This document shows positions 6,601-7,741 of a stretch of 7,741 nt of DNA, piece by piece. The DNA is from Stigonema sp964246695 (GTDB lineage Bacteria; Cyanobacteriota; Cyanobacteriia; Cyanobacteriales; Nostocaceae), in assembly GCA_964246695.1 (NCBI GenBank), contig CAXTSI010000436.1, positions 1-7,741 on the forward strand, given 5' to 3'. The notes beneath the pieces are model-generated. The model was not told where the DNA came from and made no database searches. It saw nothing but the letters and a program-made list of their open reading frames with translations. Position 1 is the stretch's first letter. Each line of letters opens with the position of its first letter. A program made the translations under genes and the position numbers.

Positions 6601-6617
6601 AAAAGCTACCCTCCCAT
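6601..6617 (-). other. 17-nt insertion splitting nSTAND1 from phosphatase
   Basis: On the - strand the upstream frame reads GCC TTG ATG GGA GGG TAG, then CTTTT, then ATG GAG GGG TGG. Removing the 17 nt (ATGGGAGGGTAGCTTTT) restores HEALM-EGWKRF, the expected continuous wording. The first 12 nt of the insert match the next 12 nt (ATGGAGGGGTGG) at 9 positions, suggesting a sloppy tandem duplication. The insert supplies the stop TAG (6608-6606) and the Shine-Dalgarno GGAGGG (6614-6609) for the phosphatase frame. Confidence 0.65.
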
Positions 6618-7274
6618 CAAGGCTTCATGGGCTAAATCGATCCAGTCTTCTCCGTTTGGAGCTGTTACTAACAAACGTCCCCAGATTAATTTCTCGATAA
6701 CATCTCTTATGGCTTGCTGGTCAGCTGGGTTATCTCCGGCAAGGGCTAACAGTTTGGATTTCGGTTGCCGCTGCCGCGTATCTTTTCCATTCTCACCCAT
6801 TCGCACCAGCTTTAGGAATATCCGCTTCACCCAATTTTGCTGCTGCTCAGTGAAACTTTGATACAGCTGTTCCGCGTGACGGTCGAGCGACCCAATTACC
6901 CCACCTAGCTGATGATACTTGGCTAACGTCAGTGTATGGGTTTGTCGATCTCGCTGCTCCCAAAGTTCTGTGAGGGCAAACTGCAAAAGCGGTAAACAGC
7001 CTTTCTCTTGACCTACATCTTGTAGGATGGCTCCCAGTAAACCAATCTCCAGCTGATAACCTTGCAGGTTTGCCGGAGTCGCGATCGCCTGCTCTAAATT
7101 TGCCCCTACCAATGGCGGCATATACACCGCCTGAGTTTGAATCAACCGATTCAAGGAAGGATAGTATAAACAGGGTTCTAGAAAATCTGCCCGCATGGTG
7201 GTGATAATTGTCAAGCGTGAGGCGGGAATCTCAGCAACCTGGGTTAATAGCTCAATGAATCTCCTTTGAGAACT
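6606..7274 (-). pseudogene. nSTAND1 ATPase fragment, Walker motifs lost
   Basis: The frame is nSTAND1-like from SSQRRFIELLTQ (starting at 7274) through RLTIITTMRADF, PSLNRLIQTQAVYMPPL, CLPLLQFALTELWEQR, YHQLGGVIGSLDRHAEQLY, GENGKDTRQRQ and LLVTAPNGEDWIDLAHEALM, then stops at TAG 6608-6606. These motifs follow the second half of the nSTAND1 NTPase module of large signalling proteins. The P-loop (GxxGxGKS) and the Walker B stretch that should precede SSQRRF are absent; the preceding DNA encodes the caspase domain in another frame. Without Walker A and B it cannot bind or hydrolyse ATP normally. The only starts inside are TTG at 7214 and ATG at 7196, neither with a convincing ribosome site. About 220 residues remain of a module usually near 400. 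Decay product of the gene that also gave the flanking caspase and phosphatase pieces. Confidence 0.85.
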
Positions 7275-7699
7275 GCTTGAGTAAAAATGCCGCCTTGTGC
7301 ATCTTCCCGCGCTCTTTCAAATTCACGCGAAGCAGTAATCAGGCAATAGTCCTGCTTGGAGTTAAAAATTGGGAAACTTGACCTGAGAAAACTCTTCTCA
7401 AGCATTGACCCAGCATAGCAGCAGTCAAGCAGTACCACCAAACTACCAAGCTCAGATTCCCTGATTAAATCATTAAAGTCGTCAAAGGCGATCGCGTTCT
7501 GCCCATCACTCGTACAATCGGACGTTGCCAGATAACCTTTCCGTTTACCTGTCAGGGTTGGTGCTTCAAATCCATGTCCGGCAAAATAAATCAGTGCTTC
7601 GTGATTTTTTGCTTTCTCCAGCAGAAACATCCTCAGTACTTGACCGAGTTCTTTGCCAGTTAACTTTTTTTCCGGCGTGACTTCCCACTGGAGTTTAGA
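7244..7699 (-). pseudogene. Caspase-like (peptidase C14) domain, truncated
   Basis: The open frame runs from just after TAG (7702-7700) to TAA (7246-7244); the first ATG is at 7630. It covers most of a caspase p20-type domain: LQWEVTPEKKLTGKELGQVL, LIYFAGHGF with the catalytic His, and VVLLDCCYAGS with the catalytic Cys (the second Cys, aligned with DSCHSG of metacaspases), then CLITASREFERARE and GGIFTQAVLKG. The catalytic dyad is intact, but the first strand and helix of the fold (roughly 50-60 residues, normally starting with an ALVIG-type strand) are missing. The ATG at 7630 lacks a spaced ribosome site. After VLKG the frame runs into DSLSY and stops, because the DNA switches to nSTAND1 sequence in another frame. 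This was probably the N-terminal protease of a caspase-nSTAND1-GAF-phosphatase protein. Activity is unlikely. Confidence 0.85.
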
Positions 7700-7708
7700 C
7701 TAAAGCAT

Positions 7709-7734
7709 GAAAAACAACCCAGCACGGCTGAGTT
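7709..7734 (-). terminator. Probable rho-independent terminator
   Basis: On the - strand AACTCAGC-cgt-GCTGGGTT forms an 8-bp stem (one G-U pair, 7734-7716), followed by GTTTTTC (7715-7709). This fits a terminator for a - strand gene lying to the right of the window; a TAA stop at 7735-7733 could be that gene's end. It sits 7 nt before the in-frame stop that opens the truncated caspase frame, so the caspase piece begins in the 3' flank of another gene. Confidence 0.6.
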
Positions 7735-7741
7735 AATAACA

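Overview
The window looks like chromosomal DNA of a cyanobacterium, probably a filamentous multicellular (Nostocales-type) one. It has five exact HIP1 octamers (GCGATCGC, at 1856, 4907, 5119, 7081 and 7488), against about 0.1 expected by chance. It also has many short dispersed palindromic repeats between genes, a GIY-YIG protein of the cyanobacterial/plastid type, and remains of a caspase/STAND signalling protein of a kind common in these bacteria. The genus cannot be named from sequence alone.

Layout. Positions 1-713 hold no confident gene and are mostly repeats: a 33-bp tandem array with an inverted copy (1-181), a cluster of hairpins with a 24-bp tandem duplication (about 290-441), a small GC-rich palindrome (490-506) and a composite hairpin element (549-660). 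I see nothing in 182-289. A small unknown protein (714-1037) and a GIY-YIG domain protein (1130-1675) follow on the + strand, separated by a perfect 30-bp palindrome. A convergent spacer (1676-1983) leads to a LysR-family regulator on the - strand, broken by a frameshift. It is divergent from two tandem short-chain dehydrogenases (3009-3872 and 3964-4821). The regulator/SDR spacer contains a 12+12 bp inverted repeat, a plausible operator.

The right third (4948-7699, - strand) is the most informative part. It reads as one ancestral multidomain protein, caspase-like protease - nSTAND1 ATPase - GAF - SpoIIE/PP2C phosphatase, now in three pieces. The caspase domain has lost its N-terminus next to a terminator hairpin. 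It is joined out of frame to the second half of the nSTAND1 domain, with Walker A and B gone. A 17-nt insertion then separates nSTAND1 from the GAF-phosphatase part. That insertion supplies a stop codon and a well-spaced Shine-Dalgarno ahead of an ATG, so the phosphatase part may now be a free-standing gene.

Inferred relationships: the LysR protein probably controlled itself and the SDR pair before it was broken. The phosphatase may be the only surviving output of the damaged caspase/STAND protein. The domain calls rest on visible motifs and remembered family patterns; no database search was possible.
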